Source: an uncultured Mediterraneibacter sp.
GTDB lineage: Bacteria > Bacillota > Clostridia > Lachnospirales > Lachnospiraceae
Length of the DNA stretch: 35,959 nt
Direction of reading: 5' to 3'
Assembly (NCBI GenBank): GCA_944381495.1
Contig: CALWLJ010000029.1
Location: 1-35,959 of the forward strand
Position numbers and translations under genes: made by a program. Under the pieces are notes generated by a model. That model searched no databases. It saw only the letters and a program-made list of their open reading frames with translations, and was not told the DNA's origin. Position 1 is the first letter of the stretch; each line of letters begins with the position of its first letter. Of this stretch, positions 1 to 7,256 are shown piece after piece.

Positions 1-140
1 GACAATACAATTATACATATCTGGTTCTTATCAAAGAAGATTTTTCCCCATAGACACAGAAAATTTTACGCCCTCTAAACAGCTGAAAACACCTGTCCCT
101 TTTTAAAACTTGCTATTCTGTTTTTACCTGAAATTATGAT

Positions 141-956
141 TCAGGAATGATAATACAGCTCAATCGGATCAATCGGATCAAAGGGATGCTCTTCCACCAT
201 CTTCTTATTCCGTCCCCGGCGTTTGATCAGCTCACCGCTCTTATTATACACCCAGAAGGAGTATACAAGCAGTTTGTTGACCTTGCCGATCTTTTCCTTT
301 GTCGTTTTCTCATAGAGGACTCCTCCGGCCTTCAGAGCCGCTTTCTTATGGATCAGTGAAATAAGCTCTGTCTCGCAGGTAACCGGTTCCGGAAGGATCG
401 TATATCCTCTGCCCACACAGTCCGGTTTATGGGAATCGCTTCCCCCGGTCGTAACCTTGCCATACTTCTGAGCCAGCTTCAATGCCCCGGCATTGGACTC
501 CACAGACTCACAGCTGTTGAACGCCTCCACAAAATCAAATCTCTTTACAATCTCAGGTGAAAGATAATATCTCCGGGCATTGGTAAAACTCATATACTTC
601 TCTCCGCAGGGATGAGCCGGGCCGAGGACTCCGCCGTTCCGATGTACCAGATCGATCAGGAGAGCCAGCGGCATCCCCCTCATCTCCAGCAGTCTCATCT
701 TCACTCCCTCCGGCATAATGACAAGAATATGTCCCGCATCCCGTGTATCATACTCGATTCCCTTCAGAACAACAAAATCCGTGTGCTTCTTTCCCTTTAT
801 ATTGTTCTTCCAGTACCGATACCCGTTATATGTATCGTGATCTGTGATGACCATTCCCTGAAATCCGTGCTGTTTAAGAATTGAGATATATTCTTCGACC
901 CCCACCTTGCTGTCAATCGAACCTTCTTTTACATGGCAGTGCATATCAATCTTCAT
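141..956 (-). CDS. PHP-domain metal-dependent phosphoesterase
   Basis: 271-aa cytoplasmic protein of the PHP (polymerase and histidinol phosphatase) superfamily, which hydrolyses phosphoesters with a cluster of metal ions. Visible metal-binding motifs are DMHCH at residues 4-8, TDHD around H40/D41, the GIEYD glutamate near residue 68, an AHPCG motif in the middle and GSDSH toward the C-terminus. This order is typical of the short stand-alone PHP proteins annotated as PHP domain-containing protein or histidinol-phosphatase-like. No his genes are nearby, so a histidine role is not supported and the substrate is unknown. The ATG follows an AAAGGGGG ribosome binding site, and a good promoter lies about 100 bp upstream. 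The last ~70 residues are basic and not recognised as a domain. Confidence 0.9.
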   Translation of the reverse strand: MKIDMHCHVKEGSIDSKVGVEEYISILKQHGFQGMVITDHDTYNGYRYWKNNIKGKKHTDFVVLKGIEYDTRDAGHILVIMPEGVKMRLLEMRGMPLALLIDLVHRNGGVLGPAHPCGEKYMSFTNARRYYLSPEIVKRFDFVEAFNSCESVESNAGALKLAQKYGKVTTGGSDSHKPDCVGRGYTILPEPVTCETELISLIHKKAALKAGGVLYEKTTKEKIGKVNKLLVYSFWVYNKSGELIKRRGRNKKMVEEHPFDPIDPIELYYHS

Positions 957-1053
957 ACGCGTGCCCCCTTTTCTGTAATGTTTATGTTATTCCAGCCTTT
1001 TTACCGTGTACGATACTCCAGGCGCGGATTCATCAGAAATTATTTCTATGCAT

Positions 1054-1082
1054 ATTATACAACTTCAATCCAATTCTTACAA
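1054..1082 (-). promoter_or_regulatory. Sigma-A-type promoter of the PHP gene
   Basis: On the minus strand a TTGTAA -35 box is separated by exactly 17 bp from a consensus TATAAT -10 box. It would start transcription about 90 bp before the PHP start codon. Confidence 0.6.
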
Positions 1083-1128
1083 TAAGAGGACACTTTCTTT
1101 TCACTTAACTTCCTGTAACTGGTAATTT

Positions 1129-1320
1129 TTATCGGCCTCTTTCCTCTGATACAGCCGACAGCAGACGGATCATAAGAGCCAGTACGCCGAACCATACCGA
1201 AGAATAAAACGGATATGGTATCGCAGCATCAGAAAAACTAAATAAGATGAAAACAAGGATCAGAATAAAAGCCCCCGGGATGAGAATCGCCGCACACAAA
1301 ACAGATTTTTTGATATACAT
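1129..1320 (-). CDS. Small two-helix membrane protein, unknown function
   Basis: A 63-aa protein starting MYIKKSVLC, with two hydrophobic segments (about residues 7-30 and 37-55), a short polar turn, and a basic/acidic C-terminus ending SEERGR. I do not recognise a family. The ATG at 1320 is preferred over an in-frame GTG 12 bp upstream because AAGGTG sits at ribosome-binding distance from the ATG. It lies 84 bp downstream of the acidic-tail membrane protein on the same strand, separated from it by a long imperfect hairpin that includes this ribosome binding site. It could be co-transcribed with, and partner, that membrane protein, but nothing in the sequence proves this. Confidence 0.5.
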   Translation of the reverse strand: MYIKKSVLCAAILIPGAFILILVFILFSFSDAAIPYPFYSSVWFGVLALMIRLLSAVSEERGR

Positions 1321-1326
1321 AATAAA

Positions 1327-1383
1327 ACACACCTTTCTCTGATATGATTTTCAACTGTGTGCATCATATCAAAGAAGGTGTGT
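1327..1383 (-). terminator. Long imperfect hairpin overlapping a ribosome binding site
   Basis: Arms of about 21-22 bp (1327-1348 and 1363-1383) are inverted repeats with few mismatches and a 14-nt loop. In minus-strand RNA the 3' arm contains the AAAGGTG ribosome binding site of the 63-aa gene and is followed by TTTTATT. It may terminate the upstream gene, hide the downstream ribosome binding site, or both. Confidence 0.5.
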
Positions 1384-1404
1384 CATAAAACGGACTCCTC
1401 TTAA

Positions 1405-2427
1405 TTATTCCCCGTCATTTTTACCTTTTCGTTCATCTGACTCTTCATCATCCAGATAATCTGTTTCTTCCCACTCCATCTCTTCGTATTCATCTGATAA
1501 ATCGTCCTCATCGAGATCATCTGATTCTTCCTCGTCAAGATAATCTTGTTCTTCTTCCATATCTTCATCCTCAAAGGCGTCCGCTTCGTCCTCATCATCC
1601 AGATAATCGAACTCCTCCTCATCGATTTCTTCCAGCTCAATATCCAGATCCTCTTCTGGCGTCTCCAGTTCCTCTTCCACGCTGTCTGAAAACATTTCCG
1701 GTTCGTCGTCAAATTTATCCAGATTTTCCGCAAGCGCCCGGGCACGTTCCACTTCGTTTGCCGTTGAATGAGTCTTCCTTATCTCAGCCGCCTTCTTCAG
1801 ACTCTGTCTCTTTCTTTTTCTTGATTCCAGAAGAAGCTGAACCAGAAGACAGACAGCCACAAACAGGATGCATATTCCAGCGTAAACAGCAGTTCCTTCC
1901 AGTGGAATCCACGGGAAAACCGCAGTTCCTGCCAGCAGTCCGCCGAATACCGATGTAACGAGTATAGTAACAATCGACAGGAATTTCAAAGATAGAAGCG
2001 CCAATGCCAATCCGATCACTGCGCACACTGCCCAAACGATCATATTATCCGGAGATATGATGTAAGAACATACTGCGAAAGCTGCCGCCCATATCATGAC
2101 AAAAGCTCCAAATCGATACAGCCATGCCATAAGTCCCGCCAGAATAACTCCGAGAACAACGCCAGGTATCCATGCATAACCCCCGTCCATCCCTAACAAC
2201 AGGGCAACAGCAGTTCCTCCCGCAAGTCCTGCACCTAAGCCAAAAAATCCTGTCCAGAACCTCACGATCTTCAAGCCGAAAAATCCAATCAGTATACCTG
2301 CCACTGCCGCGGCAATCAAGATAATCATACCTTCTCTCGTTCTGACCAGATATCCCGCTCCCTGTTCCGCCTGTATGACTGCTACATAAAACTGTTGTAT
2401 CTTCTCCATCATTTCATTCATATTCAT
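1405..2427 (-). CDS. Polytopic membrane protein (DUF4203/TMEM198-like) with long acidic tail
   Basis: About 340 aa. The N-terminal ~25 residues are amphipathic, followed by roughly seven hydrophobic, Gly/Ala-rich segments between residues ~35 and ~205, as in the DUF4203 family whose function in bacteria is unknown. A basic stop-transfer stretch (ESRKRKRQSLKKA) precedes a ~110-residue cytoplasmic tail made almost entirely of Asp and Glu, with three imperfect repeats of a DYLDDE-type unit. The tail probably binds cations or basic proteins, but that is inference. AAGGTGGAG lies just ahead of ATGs at 2427 and 2421. The first is used here, the second has better spacing, and a GTG at 2436 is also in frame. 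The acidic tail and its underlying GAA/GAT repeats make this region prone to length variation. Confidence 0.7.
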   Translation of the reverse strand: MNMNEMMEKIQQFYVAVIQAEQGAGYLVRTREGMIILIAAAVAGILIGFFGLKIVRFWTGFFGLGAGLAGGTAVALLLGMDGGYAWIPGVVLGVILAGLMAWLYRFGAFVMIWAAAFAVCSYIISPDNMIVWAVCAVIGLALALLSLKFLSIVTILVTSVFGGLLAGTAVFPWIPLEGTAVYAGICILFVAVCLLVQLLLESRKRKRQSLKKAAEIRKTHSTANEVERARALAENLDKFDDEPEMFSDSVEEELETPEEDLDIELEEIDEEEFDYLDDEDEADAFEDEDMEEEQDYLDEEESDDLDEDDLSDEYEEMEWEETDYLDDEESDERKGKNDGE

Positions 2428-3081
2428 ATGCTCCACCTTATCATATATTTATTTGCTAAACTCCCTTTACCAGCTCATTCTATCAACTTTTCTCCCATAA
2501 TACAAGAGCCAGAAAAACCTTGACAAATTTTGCAGATTAAAAGAATATACTGCCGAGTACCCTGCAGAAACAAATGAAGATGGATGCCAATCACCACTCT
2601 GATCAACATCCATCTTCATTCTGATATTTCTATCATTCTTTTTACCTCTTTTTCCATCTTTTCCTTTTCAGTTACGATGGTTTAACTTATGTTCCCGGCG
2701 GTCTGTACCTCCTATTCTTAGATTTCAGTCGAACTACTGTTCATTCAGCTAATCTTCCTTTGATATAGATTTTACTTCTCTCATAACTTTCTCGTCATTA
2801 TGATATTTCTCTATATCCAATTATCTGCTTCCCAGTTCCGATATCCGACTGATGAATAAAACCTCTTTGAATTCTCTTTTAAAGATAAATAATAAATTAC
2901 TTATTTTTAATTGATTATTCATTCAGTTTTATTTGTTGACTATATATTAACCCATAATTTTGTATTTGTCAATAAGTTTTTTGTATATTTTTTATTTTTC
3001 TCAATATTTTCAGTTAATTATCTCGGGAAGTTTCTATCACTTTTTCTCCCGTTTTCAGATAATTCAGAAAACGTATTTCAG
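2428..3081. other. Gene-poor AT-rich spacer with possible decayed coding sequence
   Basis: About 650 bp with no convincing full gene and noticeably lower GC than its neighbours. On the minus strand, around 2757-2895, two reading frames carry protein-like but interrupted text (for example a short stretch ending REVKSISKED and stop). An orphan AGGAGGT near 2708 has no start codon at proper spacing. This looks like the remains of a minus-strand gene, but no family can be named. A 14-bp inverted repeat (2573-2620) closes this stretch. Confidence 0.3.
2573..2620. repeat. Perfect 14-bp inverted repeat, possible weak terminator
   Basis: Arms at 2573-2586 and 2607-2620 are exact reverse complements with a 20-nt loop. 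Neither side has a strong T-run, so it is only a weak terminator candidate. It lies downstream of the suspected decayed minus-strand sequence. Confidence 0.4.
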
Positions 3082-3110
3082 TTGACTTCTCTCCCATCGG
3101 CCATTAAAAT
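3082..3110 (+). promoter_or_regulatory. Promoter of asnA
   Basis: TTGACT at 3082-3087 and TAAAAT at 3105-3110 are separated by 17 bp. Transcription would begin near 3117, leaving a leader of about 36 nt. That is too short for a T-box, and it excludes the in-frame ATG at 3114 as the start codon. Confidence 0.65.
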
Positions 3111-3152
3111 AGAATGGAAATGTCTAATTTGTTGATAGAAGGAGTCTTAATA

Positions 3153-4163
3153 ATGGAACAATTGAAAATCCCGGAAGGCTACTCCTCTCCTCTCACCATC
3201 CGTGAAACGGAAGTAGCTATCAAGGAAGTAAAGGATCACTTTGAACGTGCCCTGGCGAAGGCACTGCATCTGACCCGTGTGTCCGCGCCGCTGTTTGTCC
3301 GCCCGGAATCCGGTTTGAACGACAACTTAAATGGTGTGGAACGTCCGGTTTCTTTCGGCATCAGAGAGCAGGATGATGCGCCTGCAGAAATCGTTCACTC
3401 TCTTGCCAAATGGAAACGGTATGCGTTAAAGCACTACGGCTTTCACTCTGGCGAAGGTCTGTATACAGATATGAGCGCTATCCGCAGGGATGAGGATACG
3501 GACAATATCCATTCTCTGTATGTAGATCAGTGGGACTGGGAGAAGATCATCTCCAGAGAAGAGCGCAATATGGAAACACTTCAGTATACAGTACGCAAAG
3601 TATACAGTGCTCTCAAGGATACGGAAGACTACATATCAAGACGATATAATTATATTCAGCCTCTTTTGCCGGATGATATCTTTTTCATCACTTCCCAGGA
3701 GCTGGAAGATATGTACCCGAATCTCAGCCCAAAGGAGCGTGAGAATGTAATTGCCCGTGATAAAGGTGCTGTTTTCATTTCTCAGATCGGTAAGGTGCTG
3801 GCTTCTGGCGAGAAACATGACGGACGCGCCCCGGACTATGATGACTGGGAACTGAACGGTGATATTATTGTATACTATCCTGTTCTGGATATGGGCCTGG
3901 AGCTCTCCTCAATGGGTATCCGTGTAGATGAGGATTCTCTGCGCAGGCAGCTTAAGATCGCAGGATGTGAGGAGCGGGCTGAACTTCCGTTCCAGAAATC
4001 TCTGTTAAATGGAGAGCTTCCTTATACAGTAGGCGGCGGCATCGGTCAGTCCAGAATCTGTATGTATTACCTGAGAAAAGCTCATATCGGTGAAGTCCAG
4101 TCCTCAATCTGGCCTGAGGATGTGGCACAGCGGGCGAAGGAAGCTGGGATCCAGCTGCTGTAA
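3153..4163 (+). CDS. asnA: Aspartate--ammonia ligase (asparagine synthetase A)
   Basis: 336-aa cytoplasmic enzyme that makes asparagine from aspartate, ammonia and ATP. It is the ammonia-dependent AsnA type, related to class II aspartyl-tRNA synthetases, not the glutamine-dependent AsnB. Characteristic stretches are [35 protein letters not shown], the DQWDWEK motif and the C-terminal GGGIGQSR motif of class II synthetase folds. Length matches the family (~330-340 aa). The start at 3153 follows AGAAGGAG at good spacing, and an upstream in-frame ATG falls at or before the predicted transcription start. Monocistronic, ending at a strong hairpin shared with the convergent peptidase gene. Confidence 0.97.
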   Translation: MEQLKIPEGYSSPLTIRETEVAIKEVKDHFERALAKALHLTRVSAPLFVRPESGLNDNLNGVERPVSFGIREQDDAPAEIVHSLAKWKRYALKHYGFHSGEGLYTDMSAIRRDEDTDNIHSLYVDQWDWEKIISREERNMETLQYTVRKVYSALKDTEDYISRRYNYIQPLLPDDIFFITSQELEDMYPNLSPKERENVIARDKGAVFISQIGKVLASGEKHDGRAPDYDDWELNGDIIVYYPVLDMGLELSSMGIRVDEDSLRRQLKIAGCEERAELPFQKSLLNGELPYTVGGGIGQSRICMYYLRKAHIGEVQSSIWPEDVAQRAKEAGIQLL

Positions 4164-4221
4164 TTCTTTTTACACTGATTATTTTCAAACTTACAGACAA
4201 TACAGTCATATATTTATAAAT

Positions 4222-4268
4222 AAAAAGAACATGCATCTTTCTTCTCAAAAGGAATGCATGTTCTTTTT
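4222..4268. terminator. Bidirectional rho-independent terminator (asnA / peptidase)
   Basis: Perfect 15-bp arms (4222-4236, 4254-4268) that begin with an A-run and end with a T-run, so the hairpin is followed by U's in either direction. It sits between convergent genes. Confidence 0.85.
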
Positions 4269-4270
4269 TA

Positions 4271-4888
4271 TCACTTTCTCTGCCGGCTCGAATTCCGCAC
4301 CGCCACAGCCTGCATATGCTGAGCCTGGTATCTGTCCTTCACAACATCCTTCGGATACCGGATCACTCCATTGCCGTCATAAGGATCATTGAAGTAATAT
4401 CCTTCTTCGTCATATCCTACCATCAGCATACAGTGCTCATTGGAGATCCAGGTAAATATCTCTCCCGTATCCAGCAGCTTCCAGGACGGTCCGGTTACAG
4501 GAGGGCGCATATTGATACAAGCCCACACCAGCACCGGCATCCCCTTGTCCAGATATTTTTCTGTCAGAGTATCCAGCTCTGTCCCTGTCTCGTCCACTGC
4601 CTGACAGGATGGATCCAGCACCTTATCCAGCGCCCTTCTGATCACCGGCGCATAGCAGCCGAAGGAGTCCTCATCATACGGACTTCCGCAGAAATATTCC
4701 CGGGGATCCGGCCCGTACAGCTGGCCGTCCCGTTTTTCAAAGGCTCTTTTATCCAGATATTTGTCAATAAATTCGTCCGGAGAAATATCAAATCCAAGAA
4801 ACCGGAGCAGCATGACCGCGGACACGCTTTCACATCCCGTAGGATATTTTCCACTCTGATCTATATATGGCACATCAATTTTAACCAT
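4271..4888 (-). CDS. C39-like cysteine peptidase family protein
   Basis: 205 aa, peptidase C39-like fold (C39_2 family). The catalytic Cys is in YPTGCESVSAVM near residue 19, the His in SNEHCMLMVGYD, and an Asp follows in YYFNDPYDG. All three positions expected of papain-like C39 peptidases are present. It lacks the ABC transporter domains of true bacteriocin-processing C39 proteins, and I see no signal peptide or membrane anchor, so it may act in the cytoplasm; many relatives are secreted. GGGAGG precedes the ATG. It starts 50 bp after nhaC on the same strand and could be co-transcribed with it. Substrate unknown. Confidence 0.8.
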   Translation of the reverse strand: MVKIDVPYIDQSGKYPTGCESVSAVMLLRFLGFDISPDEFIDKYLDKRAFEKRDGQLYGPDPREYFCGSPYDEDSFGCYAPVIRRALDKVLDPSCQAVDETGTELDTLTEKYLDKGMPVLVWACINMRPPVTGPSWKLLDTGEIFTWISNEHCMLMVGYDEEGYYFNDPYDGNGVIRYPKDVVKDRYQAQHMQAVAVRNSSRQRK

Positions 4889-4938
4889 TTATTTCATCCT
4901 CCCGGCACTGCCTTTCCCGGGCTGCATACTGCTACGGC

Positions 4939-6462
4939 TCAGGCTTTATCTTTCTCTTTTCTGCCAACTATCACTCTCATAACATTCAGTACCACAAGCA
5001 GAAGGATCAGACTGAATCCCAGCACAACCCACCAGATCTGTACAATACCTGCCAGCACATAGCCGATCAGTGAAACGATCATGACAACCGCTGCATATTG
5101 CATCTGAGTGGAAACATGATTCAAATGATTGCTCTGGGCACCCGCTGATGACATGACAGTGGTATCTGAGATCGGTGATATATGATCTCCGCAGACCGCT
5201 CCGGCAAGAACAGCCGCCACAGATACGATCATCATCTCCAGATTTGAATTTCCCTCGAACATAGCAGTTGCTATGGGCACCAGAATGGCAAAAGTCCCCC
5301 ATGATGTCCCAGTGGAAAACGACAGGAACACTGCCGCCAAAAACAGAACCGCCGGTATAAATATACTTGCGGAAGTGTTGTCTCCCACCACATGACCTAC
5401 AAAATCAGCCAGTCCCAGCGCGTCTCCCACACCTTTCAGCGACCAAGCGAAGATCAGGATCATGATCGCAGGGATCATCAGTTTGAAGCCTTCTACCAGA
5501 CTGTCCATGAATCCTTTAAAAGTCACAACTTTCCGCGGCAGATAAAGGATCAGCATGAAAAAGATCGTCACTGTCGTAGCAAAGATAAGACTTGTCTCTG
5601 CATCGCATCCGGAAAAGGCAGTAAATACATCTGTAGCGCCCCCCAGATATCCGGTATAGATCATAGCCCCGATTGCAGACACAATGAGAACCGCAACCGG
5701 AAGAATCAGGTCGATCACTTTTCCATTGGGATTCACCTCATCCTCGGAAATCTGCTCAAACTCCTCCGCTCCGCTGGTAAAGAGATCCCCCTTTGCTGCA
5801 TTTTCTTCATGTTTCTTCATCAGGCCGAAGTCAAATGCAGTCAGTGTCATGAACACTACCATCACCAGGGTAAGTATTGCGTAGAGATTGTACGGTATCG
5901 TCCGCAGGAACAGCTGAAATCCGCTGATTCCCGCATTTTCCGGCACGTAGGAGTTAACCGCTGCCGCCCAGCTTGAGATCGGCGCGATGATACACACCGG
6001 AGCTGCCGTAGCATCGATGATATATGCAAGCTTCGCCCTGGACACCTTATATCTGTCCGTTACCGGACGCATGACCGATCCTACTGTCAGACAGTTGAAA
6101 TAATCGTCTACAAAGATCAGGATCCCCAGCCCTGTTGTCGCAAGGAGGGCGCTCTTCTTCGACTTGATCTTGCTGCCGGCCCACTTTCCATAGGCAGCAG
6201 AGCCACCCGTTTTTGCCATAAGTACGATGATCATGCCAAGCAGTACGTCGAATATAAGAATATTCAAATTCATACTGTTCTTCATAATCTCAAAAAAGTT
6301 CACAAACGAATTCCAGGGATGAAATCCGCTGTAGAGCACCGCTCCGACGGCTACTCCGATAAAAAGGGAACTATACACTTCTTTTGTCACAAATGCAAGT
6401 ATGATCGCAAGAAGGGGTGGTATCAGAGCCCACCAGGTCCCGATAAACATTGAACCATCCAT
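4939..6462 (-). CDS. nhaC: NhaC-family Na+/H+ antiporter
   Basis: 507-aa inner-membrane protein with about 11-12 hydrophobic segments. The family signature region FVDDYFNCLTVGSVMRPVTD (residues ~115-135) and the STGTSWGTFAILVP and GAVCGDHISPISDTTVMSS stretches are typical of the NhaC ion-transporter superfamily, which exchanges Na+ for H+. Some close relatives are misnamed or carry amino acids, so the ion is inferred. GGAGAG precedes the ATG. A promoter at 6601-6629 gives a ~130-nt leader that folds into a multibranched structure directly after the transcription start, suggesting RNA-level control. The C39-like peptidase follows after 50 bp. Confidence 0.9.
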   Translation of the reverse strand: MDGSMFIGTWWALIPPLLAIILAFVTKEVYSSLFIGVAVGAVLYSGFHPWNSFVNFFEIMKNSMNLNILIFDVLLGMIIVLMAKTGGSAAYGKWAGSKIKSKKSALLATTGLGILIFVDDYFNCLTVGSVMRPVTDRYKVSRAKLAYIIDATAAPVCIIAPISSWAAAVNSYVPENAGISGFQLFLRTIPYNLYAILTLVMVVFMTLTAFDFGLMKKHEENAAKGDLFTSGAEEFEQISEDEVNPNGKVIDLILPVAVLIVSAIGAMIYTGYLGGATDVFTAFSGCDAETSLIFATTVTIFFMLILYLPRKVVTFKGFMDSLVEGFKLMIPAIMILIFAWSLKGVGDALGLADFVGHVVGDNTSASIFIPAVLFLAAVFLSFSTGTSWGTFAILVPIATAMFEGNSNLEMMIVSVAAVLAGAVCGDHISPISDTTVMSSAGAQSNHLNHVSTQMQYAAVVMIVSLIGYVLAGIVQIWWVVLGFSLILLLVVLNVMRVIVGRKEKDKA

Positions 6463-6505
6463 CTGTTTCTCTCCATTCCATTTTTTCTTTTTTCACATAT
6501 TGTCA

Positions 6506-6593
6506 GGTGCGCTGTCTCTCAGATAATTTTCAGATCATTTCAAAAACCCGGACCATCATTCTCATAGTCAGACAGCCTCTTGTTTTACGCACC
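6506..6593 (-). ncRNA. Structured 5' leader of nhaC, riboswitch candidate
   Basis: Read as minus-strand RNA, the leader begins GGUGC (6593-6589), has an 11-12 nt bulge, then GCUGUCU (6576-6570). At the other end AGACAGC (6517-6511) and GCACC (6510-6506) pair with these, making a 12-bp bipartite closing stem. Inside are a 6-bp hairpin (GACUAU with AUGGUC, 7-nt loop), a CGGGUUUUUGAA joining strand, and a 5-bp hairpin (AUGAU with AUUAU). The paired region starts within a few bases of the predicted transcription start and ends before the ribosome binding site. Pairings were drawn by eye, with no covariation test. Sodium- or lithium-sensing riboswitches are the obvious comparison. Confidence 0.4.
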
Positions 6594-6600
6594 GGTCACT

Positions 6601-6629
6601 ATTGTATAAGAACCTCATGCACTTGGCAA
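6601..6629 (-). promoter_or_regulatory. Promoter of nhaC
   Basis: Minus strand TTGCCA (6629-6624), 17-bp spacer, TACAAT (6606-6601). Predicted start near 6594, immediately ahead of the structured leader. Confidence 0.6.
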
Positions 6630-6637
6630 GACTTTTC

Positions 6638-7045
6638 TTACTTACAGTTGTAATTAATACTGTTCAGAAAGATAGCGTTCTCCTTCACCCAGGGATTATT
6701 CGCCATACGCTTCGGGATTTTCAACTCAAGCATCATCTGATCTGTTATCAGATGGAGTTCATTTTCCATGAAGACCCCTTTTTTCACTTCAAAGCTGCGG
6801 ATGGACTCCCATTCAAAAACAGTCGGATCATCTGCCTCCCAGTCATTTATCACAGGGAATACATAAACTCCATCTTCAAAAAAGCCGATAAAAAAAGACT
6901 CTGCCTTCTCAAAGGCCATAGCATTTGCGATTCCTTCCGGAAGAACCCACCGGATCTTTTCTTTTGTGTGACCAGGCAAAATATCATGGTTATAGGCAAT
7001 ATCATATTTTAATATAAGTTTCTCAAGTTTCTCGGGTGTAAGCAT
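6638..7045 (-). CDS. Hypothetical protein, possibly bacterial PH-like fold
   Basis: 135 aa starting MLTPEKLEKL. The start at 7045 follows AGAAGGAGAG; an upstream extension to 7162 is open but has no ribosome binding site. No membrane segment or signal peptide. The middle and C-terminal part (FEWESIRSFEVKKG, LELKIPKRMANNPWVKEN) alternates beta-like strands with a final helix, in the manner of the small bacterial PH-like (YokE/YvbH type) proteins. This is a resemblance only, and I cannot assign a function. It is a single gene upstream of nhaC, whose promoter overlaps its 3' side. Confidence 0.6.
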   Translation of the reverse strand: MLTPEKLEKLILKYDIAYNHDILPGHTKEKIRWVLPEGIANAMAFEKAESFFIGFFEDGVYVFPVINDWEADDPTVFEWESIRSFEVKKGVFMENELHLITDQMMLELKIPKRMANNPWVKENAIFLNSINYNCK

Positions 7046-7204
7046 CTTTTCTCTCCTTCTGTAAATTTTGTCGCTTTTCCAGTAAGACCGCTCTGTTCTG
7101 CAGTCATTTATCCTGTAGTCCTCAGCGATATTTTCTGCTTTTACTATTGTACCATATATCATTCCCTATCTGCAGGTTATTTTCTTTCCGCCTATCTGCC
7201 AGCA

Positions 7205-7236
7205 TCAAAAAAAGACCAGACATATGCCCGGTCTTT
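7205..7236 (-). terminator. Terminator of the GH13 gene
   Basis: Minus-strand AAAGACC (7236-7230) pairs with GGTCTTT (7217-7211), followed directly by a run of T's. Lies about 20 bp beyond the GH13 stop codon. Confidence 0.75.
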
Positions 7237-7256
7237 CTCTTGTTTCCATTTTTTTA

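Noticed and set aside
141-956. Histidinol phosphatase assignment
   Set aside because: The PHP fold fits, but there are no his genes around it and the family includes many unrelated phosphoesterases.
2900-3152. T-box leader controlling asnA
   Set aside because: No T-box sequence is visible, and the promoter at 3082-3110 leaves only about 36 nt of leader.
3114-3152. Longer asnA start at 3114
   Set aside because: It falls at or before the predicted transcription start and lacks a ribosome binding site; family length fits 3153.
4271-4888. Bacteriocin export or maturation system based on the C39 peptidase
   Set aside because: The protein has only the peptidase-like domain, there is no ABC transporter fusion and no double-glycine precursor peptide nearby.
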